Assembly: GCF_000576575.1 (NCBI RefSeq) | Contig: NZ_AWQS01000006.1 | Span: 1-57,413, forward strand | Reading direction: 5' to 3' | DNA length: 57,413 bases | From: Intrasporangium chromatireducens Q5-1 | GTDB lineage: Bacteria > Actinomycetota > Actinomycetes > Actinomycetales > Dermatophilaceae | Shown here: positions 51,093 to 57,413 of the stretch, piece by piece | How the letters are laid out: each line of letters opens with the position of its first letter | How positions within the stretch are numbered: the stretch's first letter is position 1 | The notes under the pieces: generated by a model | Databases searched by the model: none | Told to the model about the DNA's origin: nothing | What the model saw: the letters and a program-made list of their open reading frames with translations, nothing else | Translations under genes and position numbers: made by a program

Positions 51093-51875
51093 GTGACCGA
51101 ACCTGGACCCGGCGAGAAGCCGGACGAAGAGCCCCTCGTGAGGCGCGACACCGAGCGCCGGTCGGGCCCGGTGACGCTGCGGCGCAAGCGCGTGCCCGAG
51201 ACGACGACCGACCAGCGGCTGCTCGACCGCAAGCAGCCGACCGACTGGCTGCATGCCGACCCGTGGCGGGTGATGCGGATCCAGTCGGAGTTCGTCGAGG
51301 GCTTCGGCACGCTCGCCGAGCTCGGCCCGGCCGTAGGGGTGTTCGGCTCGGCCCGGATCCTGCCCGACGACCCGGCCTACGCCATGGGGGTCGAGGTCGG
51401 CCGGCTCGCCGCGGAGGCGGGCTTCGCGGTCATCACGGGCGGCGGTCCCGGCGCCATGGAGGCGGCGAACAAGGGCGCCTTCGAGGCGGGTGGCACCTCG
51501 GTGGGGCTCGGGATCGAGCTGCCCTTCGAGACGGGCCTGAACCCCTACGTCGACCTCGGCATCAACTTCCGCTACTTCTTCGCCCGCAAGACGATGTTCG
51601 TCAAGTACTCCCGGGGGTTCATCGTGCTGCCGGGCGGCTACGGCACCCTGGACGAGCTCTTCGAGGCGCTCACCCTCGCCCAGACCCGGAAGGTGACCGA
51701 GTTCCCCATCGTGCTGATGGGGACCCGCTACTGGCAGGGCCTGCTCGACTGGCTGGGCGACGGGCCGCAGGCCAAGGGCATGATCGGGCCCGGTGACATC
51801 GAGCGCCTCACCCTCACCGACGACCCGGCCGAGGCCGTCAAGATCATCCAGACCTACGAGGAGCCGGGCGCGTGA
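51093..51875 (+). CDS. LOG family protein (TIGR00730, Rossmann fold)
   Basis: The 260-residue protein belongs to the lysine decarboxylase-like/LOG family; characterised members release cytokinin bases from their ribotides. The two defining motifs are GGGPGAMEAANKGA (about 118-131) and PGGYGTLDELFE (about 182-193), which bind the nucleotide and hold catalytic residues. A charged 75-residue N-terminal extension precedes the fold. GTG 51093 follows a TAGGGT -10 box at leaderless spacing. The stop overlaps the DivIVA-domain gene. Rv1205 holds this position in M. tuberculosis, from memory. Confidence 0.88.
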   Translation: MTEPGPGEKPDEEPLVRRDTERRSGPVTLRRKRVPETTTDQRLLDRKQPTDWLHADPWRVMRIQSEFVEGFGTLAELGPAVGVFGSARILPDDPAYAMGVEVGRLAAEAGFAVITGGGPGAMEAANKGAFEAGGTSVGLGIELPFETGLNPYVDLGINFRYFFARKTMFVKYSRGFIVLPGGYGTLDELFEALTLAQTRKVTEFPIVLMGTRYWQGLLDWLGDGPQAKGMIGPGDIERLTLTDDPAEAVKIIQTYEEPGA

Positions 51876-52189
51876 AGTGGTTCATCCTCCTGGTCGGCAT
51901 CGTCGTCCTGTGCGGGGTGGTCGCCCTGCTTCTCGGCTACGTGGGCGGCGGAATGGGGCGCACCACCACGACGCTCAGCCACGAGCCGCTCCCCGAGGAC
52001 GAGCTGAGTGACGCGGACGTGGAGCAGCTCCGGTTCGACGTCGGGCTGCGTGGCTACCGGATGAGCGAGGTTGACGCCGTCATCGGCAGGCTGAGGCGCG
52101 CGCTGAAGGAGAAGGACGAGCAGATCGCAGTGCTGCGCGGCGAGCCGTCGGGACCGGTCGAGCGGCGCGAGACCCCCTCGGCCGGATGA
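51872..52189 (+). CDS. DivIVA-domain small membrane protein
   Basis: The 105-residue protein has an N-terminal membrane helix (about 3-24), then a segment LRFDVGLRGYRMSEVDAVIG at about 54-73 that matches the DivIVA lipid-binding/coiled-coil pattern, and a short coiled coil (RLRRALKEKDEQIAVLR). It may localise cell-envelope machinery at curved membrane or poles. GTG overlaps the LOG gene stop (GTGA), and its own stop overlaps the next gene (ATGA), so three genes form one operon. Confidence 0.85.
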   Translation: MKWFILLVGIVVLCGVVALLLGYVGGGMGRTTTTLSHEPLPEDELSDADVEQLRFDVGLRGYRMSEVDAVIGRLRRALKEKDEQIAVLRGEPSGPVERRETPSAG

Positions 52190-53397
52190 CCACCCGCACG
52201 ACCCGCTCGCGGCTGAGCTTCGGCGTCGTCGTCCTCGCGCTCTACGCCGGCTGCCGGGCCATCACGACGGTGGTGCTCCTCGCCGTCCTGCCGCGGCAGG
52301 TTCCGAGCAGCATGACGGGCGGCGCTGACGTGCCGGTCACCTACTGGCGGTTCACCGCGCTGTGGGACGGGGAGTGGTACCAGCGGATCGCGCTGCACGG
52401 CTATCCCGACACGTTGCCCCTCGGTGCCGACGGTCACGTCCAGCAGAACCCGTGGGCCTTCTATCCCCTCTTCCCCTTCGCGTCCCGGGCCCTGATGCGG
52501 ATCACCGGGCTCGACTTCCCGACCGCGGGGTCGACGATCGCACTGCTCTGCGGGTTCGGGGCGGCCGTGCTCATGGGCCTGCTGCTGAGGGAACGGATCG
52601 GCGACCGGGCTGCGCTCGTCGTCGTCGTGCTGTGGGCCAGCTTCCCCGCCTCGGTGACCCTCCAGCTCGCCTACACCGAGTCCCTCGCGATGCTGCTCCT
52701 CGTCGGCTACCTCTACGCCCTGGACCGGCGTCGCTGGCTCGTGGCGACCGGCGTTGCCCTGCTCGTCGGCCTGTCGCGACCCATCGCCGTGCCCCTCGGT
52801 CTCGTGACCCTCGTCGTGGTCGTCGTGCGGTGGCGCGGTCGGGACCGCCGCCCCATCGGGGCGCGCGAGTACGCAGCGATGGCGGCGGCCCTGGTCGGGT
52901 GTGCCGTCGCGGGCTTCCTCTGGCCGGCGATCGCCTGGTGGCGCACGGGCAGCCGCAGCGCCTACCCCGACACGATGGCGGCCTGGCGCGGACCGGGCGA
53001 GCTCGAGCCGTTCACGCCCTGGTGGGGGACCGCCACGTGGTGGCTGGGGGACGGCTGGGGGCCCGTCGTGCTCCTCGCCGTGCCGGTCGTCATCATCGCC
53101 ATGGTGGCCGGCCCGTGGGCAGCCGCGCTGCGGGCGGACCTGCGGGCGTGGTCGCTCGCCTACCCGCTCTACCTGGCGGCGGTGCTCGACCCGTTCACGA
53201 GCATCGTGCGCTACCTCATCCCGCTGTTCCCGCTCCTCGTGCCGCTCACCGGAGCCGGGTGGTCGGACCGGCGCGGCACGACGTGGCGGCGGCTTCTCGT
53301 GCGCGCGGTGCCGCTCCTCGTCCTGTTCGTGGTCGGCCAGTACTGGTGGACCGACACGCTCTGGCGGTTCGTCCCGCCGACCGACTACCCGCCGTGA
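52186..53397 (+). CDS. PIG-V-like membrane mannosyltransferase/glycosyltransferase
   Basis: The 403-residue protein has about nine to ten membrane helices and the luminal-loop acidic motif WDGEWYQRIALHGYP, typical of GT-C glycosyltransferases related to PIG-V (GPI mannosyltransferase II). Such actinobacterial enzymes use polyprenyl-phosphate sugars outside the membrane to build glycolipids or glycoproteins. Other conserved bits are NPWAFYPLFPF and LAYTESLAMLLL. It overlaps the DivIVA-domain gene by 4 bases. The donor and acceptor are not predicted. Confidence 0.85.
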   Translation: MTTRTTRSRLSFGVVVLALYAGCRAITTVVLLAVLPRQVPSSMTGGADVPVTYWRFTALWDGEWYQRIALHGYPDTLPLGADGHVQQNPWAFYPLFPFASRALMRITGLDFPTAGSTIALLCGFGAAVLMGLLLRERIGDRAALVVVVLWASFPASVTLQLAYTESLAMLLLVGYLYALDRRRWLVATGVALLVGLSRPIAVPLGLVTLVVVVVRWRGRDRRPIGAREYAAMAAALVGCAVAGFLWPAIAWWRTGSRSAYPDTMAAWRGPGELEPFTPWWGTATWWLGDGWGPVVLLAVPVVIIAMVAGPWAAALRADLRAWSLAYPLYLAAVLDPFTSIVRYLIPLFPLLVPLTGAGWSDRRGTTWRRLLVRAVPLLVLFVVGQYWWTDTLWRFVPPTDYPP

Positions 53398-53414
53398 CCC
53401 GGGACGGCGCCCGG

Positions 53415-53457
53415 TCAGCGGCCGGTCAGCGCCGGTCAGCGGCCGGTCAGCGGCCGG
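53415..53457. repeat. Four tandem 10-11-bp repeats at the 3' end of the enoyl-CoA hydratase gene
   Basis: Units TCAGCGGCCGG occur at 53415-53425, 53426-53435 (one base shorter), 53436-53446 and 53447-53457. On the minus strand each unit reads CCGGCCGCTGA; the first carries the real stop codon, and later units place TGA in other frames. Confidence 0.8.
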
Positions 53458-54250
53458 TGAAGGTCGGCTTCTCCTTGGCCAGGAAGGCGTCGACCGCAGC
53501 CCGGTGGTCGGCCGTGGCGCCGGTCCGGTTCATCAGCTCGCCCTCGTGGGCGAGGGCGGCGCTGAGGTCGTGGGTGGAGCTGTAGGCCAGGGCTCGCCGG
53601 ATCGAGCCGTAGGCCAGAGTGGGGCCCTGGGCGAGCATCGTCGCGAGCTCGCGCACGGTGTCCTCGAACGCCTCCACGGGCACCACCTTCGTCAGCAGCC
53701 CGAGCTCGAGCGCCTCCGCCGCGGGAACCGAGCGGGGGAAGAAGAGCAGCTCCTTCGCCTTGGCTGCCCCGACGAGCCGCGGCAGGTGCCACGAGGCGCC
53801 GGAGTCGCACGAGAGCGCGATGCCGGCGAACGACGTGTTGAGCGAGGCGGTGTCGACGGCGATGCGGAAGTCGCAGGCGAGCGCGAAGCTGAGGCCGGCA
53901 CCCGCGGCCACTCCGTTGAGTGCCGCGATGACCGGCTTGTCCATGCCGGCGAGGGCCTCGACGATCGGGTTGTAGTGCTCGGCGACGGTGCTGGCGAGCC
54001 CGGCGTCGCCGGCCTGGAGGTTCGCGACGTGCTCCTTGAGGTCCTGCCCGACGCAGAAGGCGCGCCCGGTCCCGGTGAGGACGACACACCGCACCGCCGG
54101 GTCCGCGCCGACCTGCTCCAGGGTGTCGCGCAGGGCCTCCTTGAGGGACCGGTCGAGGCTGTTCATCGCCTCCGGGCGGCTCAGTCGCACCCAGGCGACC
54201 CCGTCGGTGGTCTCGAGCTGGAGCGGGGCGTCGTGCACGGTCTCGGTCAT
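53447..54250 (-). CDS. Enoyl-CoA hydratase/isomerase family protein
   Basis: The 267-residue crotonase-fold protein acts on acyl-CoA thioesters. Family segments are WVRLSRPEAMNSLDRSLKEA, VLTGTGRAFCVGQDLKEH (oxyanion hole), VIAALNGVAAGAGLSFALAC and DSGASWHLPRLVGAAKAKEL, which recall PaaG-like or enoyl-CoA hydratases. The hydratase Glu pair is not obvious: the second position reads DSGASW, where an Asp is common in isomerases. ATG 54250 was chosen over the in-frame ATG at 54268 because of family alignment. The gene ends in a tandem repeat. Confidence 0.87.
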   Translation of the reverse strand: MTETVHDAPLQLETTDGVAWVRLSRPEAMNSLDRSLKEALRDTLEQVGADPAVRCVVLTGTGRAFCVGQDLKEHVANLQAGDAGLASTVAEHYNPIVEALAGMDKPVIAALNGVAAGAGLSFALACDFRIAVDTASLNTSFAGIALSCDSGASWHLPRLVGAAKAKELLFFPRSVPAAEALELGLLTKVVPVEAFEDTVRELATMLAQGPTLAYGSIRRALAYSSTHDLSAALAHEGELMNRTGATADHRAAVDAFLAKEKPTFTGR

Positions 54251-54391
54251 GGCGCAACTCTGGCCCATCGCCGCCGTGGTGGGAAGCGGAGGCGCCCGCG
54301 GCGTGGCCCACACCACACCGGGATTAGGCCTCGTCGGTGCCGTCCGGAATAATGGTGCTCAGCACCCACGCATGTCTAGGGAAGGGGAGTC

Positions 54392-54565
54392 ATGGCAGCA
54401 ATGAAGCCGAGGACCGGAGACGGACCGCTGGAGGTCGTCAAGGAGGGCCGCGGCATCGTGCTGCGCATGCCGCTGGAGGGCGGCGGTCGTCTCGTCGTCG
54501 AGATGACTCCGGACGAGGCAGCAGCCCTGCGCGACGCGATCCAGGGGTGCGACGGCGTCAGCTGA
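54392..54565 (+). CDS. DUF3117 family protein (57 residues)
   Basis: This short gene encodes a basic-then-acidic protein starting AAMKPRTGDGPLEVVKEGRG and ending in MTPDEAAALRDAIQGCDGVS, the near-invariant DUF3117 sequence of actinobacteria (Rv1211 in M. tuberculosis). The function is unknown, but very high conservation suggests an essential or ribosome-level role. AAGGGGAG lies just before the ATG at 54392. It is transcribed away from the enoyl-CoA hydratase gene and towards the O-methyltransferase gene. Confidence 0.93.
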   Translation: MAAMKPRTGDGPLEVVKEGRGIVLRMPLEGGGRLVVEMTPDEAAALRDAIQGCDGVS

Positions 54566-54625
54566 CGCCCGTGCTCCTCGAGGCCCTTGGTCCGCCCGGA
54601 CCGGGGGCCTTCGTCGTCTCCGGGA

Positions 54626-55249
54626 TCAGCGCTTCACGGCGATGAGCAGGCCCGAGCTGACCGGCAGGAGGGCGACGGTGAAGTGCTCCTGGTCGCGCAG
54701 GTGCCGGCCGACCTCTCGCAGGGTCGTCGTCTCGGCGTCCCGGGCGGCCGGGTCGGCCTCCTTGTCCGTCCACGACAGGACGAGGGTGCCACCCCGCCGG
54801 AGCAGGCGGCTGGCCTGCTCGACGTAGGACGGGTAGTCGGAGCGGTCCGCGTCGACGACGAGCAGGTCGTAGGCGCCGTCGGTCATCCGGGGCAGGACTT
54901 CCGAGGCGCGCCCGGTGATGACCCGCGTCCGCTGGTGGGCGATGCCGGCGGCGCTGAAGGCGTCGCGGGCCGCCCGCTGGTGCTCTGGCTCGATGTCGAT
55001 GGTCGTGAGGACGCCGTCTGGGGCCATCCCGCCGAGCAGCCACAGACCCGACGCGCCGGCCCCCGTGCCGATCTCCATGACGGCCTTCGCGCCGATGGCG
55101 GCGGCGAGCGCCTGGAGCGTCGCTCCGGCCCCGTTGTCGATCGAGTTGACCCCGAGCTCCTCGGCCCGCCGTCGCGCTGCCTCCACGTGCTCGGTCGGAG
55201 CGATGAACTCCTCGGCGTGGGCCCACGCGGCCAGCTTCTGTGAACTCAT
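54626..55249 (-). CDS. O-methyltransferase family 3 (SAM-dependent)
   Basis: The 207-residue protein is a class I SAM-dependent methyltransferase with motif I VMEIGTGAGASGLWLL, TIDIEPEHQRAARDAF (motif II), and DLLVVDADRSDYPSYVEQ with the metal-binding Asp pair seen in caffeoyl-CoA/catechol O-methyltransferases. An Rv1220c-like gene lies beside sigE in mycobacteria, as here. A TAGGGT -10 box ends 6 bases before the ATG, so it is probably leaderless. The substrate is unknown. Confidence 0.9.
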   Translation of the reverse strand: MSSQKLAAWAHAEEFIAPTEHVEAARRRAEELGVNSIDNGAGATLQALAAAIGAKAVMEIGTGAGASGLWLLGGMAPDGVLTTIDIEPEHQRAARDAFSAAGIAHQRTRVITGRASEVLPRMTDGAYDLLVVDADRSDYPSYVEQASRLLRRGGTLVLSWTDKEADPAARDAETTTLREVGRHLRDQEHFTVALLPVSSGLLIAVKR

Positions 55250-55255
55250 GGCGCA

Positions 55256-55261
55256 ACCCTA
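55256..55261 (-). promoter_or_regulatory. -10 box of the O-methyltransferase gene (leaderless)
   Basis: TAGGGT on the minus strand ends 6 bases before ATG 55249, with spacer TGCGCC. Confidence 0.5.
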
Positions 55262-55364
55262 CTGTGACGAGACCGTGACCTTCGGCGAGGACCTAGACTG
55301 GGCGGTGCACAGGTGGTCCTCAGGCTCGCCACAGGGGCGGGCTGGCCGTCGGGGGGACGATGAG

Positions 55365-55390
55365 GGAACGAAACGACCAGGACAGGCGTT
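55365..55390 (+). promoter_or_regulatory. ECF-type promoter of sigE (GGAAC - 17 bp - CGTT)
   Basis: GGAAC at 55365-55369 and CGTT at 55387-55390 are separated by 17 bases, the layout of promoters read by stress-type ECF sigma factors (GGAAC -35, CGTT -10). Transcription would start near 55396, about 30 bases before GTG 55429. Self-activation by the encoded sigma factor is therefore likely. Confidence 0.65.
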
Positions 55391-55428
55391 CTGGCCTGTG
55401 ACGGTCCCTCCGAGAGGTGAATGAACGC

Positions 55429-56061
55429 GTGACGACCACGACCGACCGAGGCGCACACGGCGTCGAGTCCGGCGCTGCCTGGACCCCTCCGAGCTGGGAG
55501 GAGATCGTCGAGCAGCACTCCGCTCGCGTCTACCGCCTCGCCTACCGCCTGACCGGCAACCCGCACGACGCCGAGGACCTCACGCACGACGTCTTCCTGC
55601 GAGTGTTCCGGTCCCTCAACACGTACGAGCCGGGCACCTTCGAGGGCTGGCTGCACCGGATCACGACGAACCTGTTCCTCGACCGCATGCGCCGCAAGCA
55701 GCGGATCCGCTTCGACGCGCTCCCGGAGGACGCGGCGGGTCGGCTCGCCAGCTCGGAGAAGGGACCGGAGCAGACCTTCCACGACACTCGCTTCGACGAC
55801 GACGTCCAGCGCGCCCTCGACGCGCTGTCGCCGGAGTTCCGCGCGGCCGTCGTGCTGTGCGACATCGAGGGCCTGTCCTACGAGGAGATCAGCGCCACCC
55901 TCGGCGTCAAGCTCGGCACCGTGCGGTCCCGCATCCACCGCGGCCGCGCCCAGCTGCGTGAGGCCCTCGCGCATCGGGCACCGGACGCCGCCGCCAGGAC
56001 CAAGACCTCCCGGCCGGGCCTGCGCCTGCCGGGCCGCCGAGTGGCGGCGGGCACGCAGTGA
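55429..56061 (+). CDS. sigE: ECF RNA polymerase sigma factor SigE
   Basis: SigE directs RNA polymerase to envelope- and oxidative-stress promoters. The 210-residue protein has sigma region 2 ([20 protein letters not shown], then [10 protein letters not shown] and [17 protein letters not shown]) and region 4 ([40 protein letters not shown]). The basic C-terminal tail is poorly conserved. GTG 55429 is the likelier start, with GAGAGG upstream; GTG 55417 is in frame. The stop overlaps the anti-sigma gene by 4 bases (GTGA). An ECF promoter lies just upstream. Confidence 0.95.
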   Translation: MTTTTDRGAHGVESGAAWTPPSWEEIVEQHSARVYRLAYRLTGNPHDAEDLTHDVFLRVFRSLNTYEPGTFEGWLHRITTNLFLDRMRRKQRIRFDALPEDAAGRLASSEKGPEQTFHDTRFDDDVQRALDALSPEFRAAVVLCDIEGLSYEEISATLGVKLGTVRSRIHRGRAQLREALAHRAPDAAARTKTSRPGLRLPGRRVAAGTQ

Positions 56062-56819
56062 CCCCACACCTGCGCGGACATGTCCGCGCCTACGTCGACC
56101 GGGCGCTCCCGCTGGCAGTGCTCCGGGTCTTCGACCAGCACCTCGTGGCGTGCGAGGTGTGCCGGGCAGCGGCGGAGCAGGAGCGGCGCATCGTGGCCGC
56201 CCTCCGTGCCGACACCGGTGTCCCGCAGTCGCTCCGCTCCGCCCTGATGGGCCTCGCGTCGGGCTCCCCGGACGGTTCGGCCGTGCCCGACGTGCCGTCG
56301 GCACCCGCCCGGGTGCGGATGCACCTGCCGTCGAGCCCCTTCCGTGATCCCCAGCCGCTGACCCGCGAGCCGGTGCCGACCGTGGCACCGAACGCGCCCG
56401 CCCTGCACCGGTCCCCGGTCCGGGCGGCCGTCGTCGCCTCGCTCGCGGCCACCGCCTCCGTCGCTGCCGCCTGGGGACTCACGGTCGTGCCGCTCCAGGC
56501 CGGCCCCCGCACGCCGGCCGCGTCGTCCCGGGTCCCGGCCGAGGCGACCAGCTTCGGGCCCTCGTCATTCAGCCAGGCGGTGTCCGCACGCACACCGGGG
56601 TCGCTCGGCTCCTCCCGCGCCACGCCCCTCGCGTCCCGCACGCCCGGTGCCTCCAGGAGCCCACGCCTCGCCCCGTCGAGCGCTGTCGGCAGCGCGAGCC
56701 TGTTGAGCGAGCTGGCCGCACCGGCACCCGCGTGGGCCGCGACGACCATGCTCGGCCTTCCCGACGTGCTCGCCCCGGTTCGAATCAGCGTCGTCCGTTC
56801 GGCAGAATCTCGTCCATGA
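56058..56819 (+). CDS. Anti-sigma factor with zinc-finger (RseA-like)
   Basis: The 253-residue protein should bind and inhibit SigE. The N-terminal ZAS domain has the H-x3-C-x2-C zinc motif ([11 protein letters not shown], about 26-36). One membrane helix (about 118-140) follows, then an Ala/Pro/Ser-rich extracytoplasmic tail of about 110 residues with no recognisable domain. Coupling to sigE by GTGA overlap and the order sigE-anti-sigma-htrA match the Rv1221-Rv1223 arrangement. The tail may be the sensing or proteolysed part. Confidence 0.87.
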   Translation: MTPHLRGHVRAYVDRALPLAVLRVFDQHLVACEVCRAAAEQERRIVAALRADTGVPQSLRSALMGLASGSPDGSAVPDVPSAPARVRMHLPSSPFRDPQPLTREPVPTVAPNAPALHRSPVRAAVVASLAATASVAAAWGLTVVPLQAGPRTPAASSRVPAEATSFGPSSFSQAVSARTPGSLGSSRATPLASRTPGASRSPRLAPSSAVGSASLLSELAAPAPAWAATTMLGLPDVLAPVRISVVRSAESRP

Positions 56820-57413
56820 GCGACGAGACGAGGACGCCCGACCCCGAGGAGCCGGCGTCCCCGCCGGCCGACCGCACCGAGGCCATCGACGTCACGGCCA
56901 CCTCGTCCATCCCCGCGGAGGACGCCTCGGCGCGAGACTGGTTCGATGTGCCGGTCCCGGCACACCCGTCCGATGGCCCGGGCATCCCCGCCCGCGCCGA
57001 CGCCGGCTGGGGCCCGTCCGCGCCGCTGCCCGCCTCGCCCCCGGACCCGACCTGGGCTCCGCCTGCTGAGCACACCCGCAGGTCGACGTGGGGACCGACG
57101 GGAGAGCCGACCCAGGCCGTCAGCGCAGAGCCGACCCGGGCCGTCAGCGCGGAGCCGACCCAGGCCGTCACCGGGGAGCCGACCCAGGGGCCGGCCGGAG
57201 GCCCGACGGAGCGCAGGAGCGAAGAGCCGGCTCAGGAGCCCGCCGGAGAGCCGACCCAAGGCCTGGGCGGAGAACCGAACCGGCTCGTGCAGCCAGCCAC
57301 GGCCGAGGGCCACGCACAGGCGGCAGCCGGCTCAGCGGCATACCCCTGGGTCGACCAGACCGTGCCGCTCGGCCCACTGCCGCCACCGCCACCCCCGTCG
57401 GCGGCGACGCCGC
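56816..57413 (+). CDS. Partial gene: proline-rich N-terminus, probably HtrA-like serine protease
   Basis: The frame from ATG 56816 stays open to the window end (199 codons). Its start overlaps the anti-sigma stop by 4 bases (ATGA). The visible part is acidic, Pro/Ala/Glu-rich and disordered, with a short repeat EPTQAVSA in three copies, and no catalytic motif yet. In mycobacteria htrA (Rv1223) follows sigE-rseA and has a long disordered N-terminus before its membrane helix and trypsin-like and PDZ domains. The assignment is from order alone. Confidence 0.6.
   Translation, partial: MSDETRTPDPEEPASPPADRTEAIDVTATSSIPAEDASARDWFDVPVPAHPSDGPGIPARADAGWGPSAPLPASPPDPTWAPPAEHTRRSTWGPTGEPTQAVSAEPTRAVSAEPTQAVTGEPTQGPAGGPTERRSEEPAQEPAGEPTQGLGGEPNRLVQPATAEGHAQAAAGSAAYPWVDQTVPLGPLPPPPPPSAATP
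57104..57175 (+). repeat. Three 24-bp tandem coding repeats
   Basis: Three units of 24 bases (57104-57127, 57128-57151, 57152-57175), each starting GAGCCGACCC, encode EPTQAVSA, EPTRAVSA and EPTQAVTG. A fourth partial unit begins at 57176. They lie in the disordered N-terminus of the truncated gene. Confidence 0.8.

Noticed and set aside
1-57413. CRISPR arrays, tRNA or rRNA genes, prophage and insertion sequences.
   Set aside because: I found no spaced repeat array, cloverleaf, rRNA signature, integrase or transposase.

Overview
The window is about 57 kb of a high-GC Gram-positive chromosome. The markers are actinobacterial: an MshB-like deacetylase (mycothiol), the succinylase DAP genes dapC/dapD/dapE, a 57-residue DUF3117 protein, DUF4245, and a sigE/anti-sigma/HtrA-like cluster. 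Many GTG starts and 4-nt ATGA/GTGA overlaps agree with this. A Micrococcales member, perhaps Intrasporangiaceae, is my guess; the sequence does not prove the family. I see no tRNA, rRNA, CRISPR array, prophage or insertion sequence. No gene-free stretch exceeds 300 bases.

Layout. 1-209 is non-coding and made of palindromes and direct repeats. 210-10741 holds housekeeping genes: a VWA/solute-binding membrane protein, PfkB sugar kinase and glpX, a DUF4245 protein, xseB-xseA, ispH, rmuC, a thioesterase and ychF. 10790-19101 is a copper/respiration block: ctaG with two small membrane proteins on the minus strand, facing a tightly overlapping plus-strand operon of cupredoxin, ctaC, ctaD, ctaE, ctaB and a copC-copD fusion. 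19207-27651 is a mixed accessory stretch (RpiB-like isomerase, DUF2461, LLM oxidoreductase, nucleotidyltransferase, EEP phosphatase, SDR, MFS exporter, GNAT, DsbA/FrnE-like, DUF488). 27655-33109 is a peptide ABC transporter whose second permease and both ATPases are one 880-residue protein. 33339-37382 has a tandem Usp, two CBS/CorC-like membrane proteins and a Nudix hydrolase.

From 37396 to the end the order (typA, LpqW-like lipoprotein, mshB, fdxA, dapC, then dapD, dapE, LOG protein, DivIVA-domain protein, DUF3117, O-methyltransferase, sigE, anti-sigma, probable htrA) follows, as I recall it, the order of Mycobacterium tuberculosis Rv1165-Rv1223. The glpX-ychF part recalls Rv1099c-Rv1112. 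The oxidase, transporter and mixed accessory genes therefore look like insertions into a conserved actinobacterial backbone.

Together the genes cover DAP/lysine synthesis (dapC, dapD, dapE), TCA entry (gltA), gluconeogenesis (glpX), isoprenoid synthesis (ispH), mycothiol synthesis (mshB), copper handling and oxidase assembly, peptide uptake and envelope stress. The most unusual item is the cytochrome oxidase: both the canonical K-channel lysine of subunit I and its entry glutamate of subunit II appear to be replaced by hydrophobic residues, while all heme, CuB, Tyr and CuA ligands are kept. Other recurring signals are a TAGNNT -10 box 6-7 nt before many start codons (leaderless transcripts), a dispersed repeat with core GAGCGGCATACC, and a likely ECF autoregulatory promoter before sigE.
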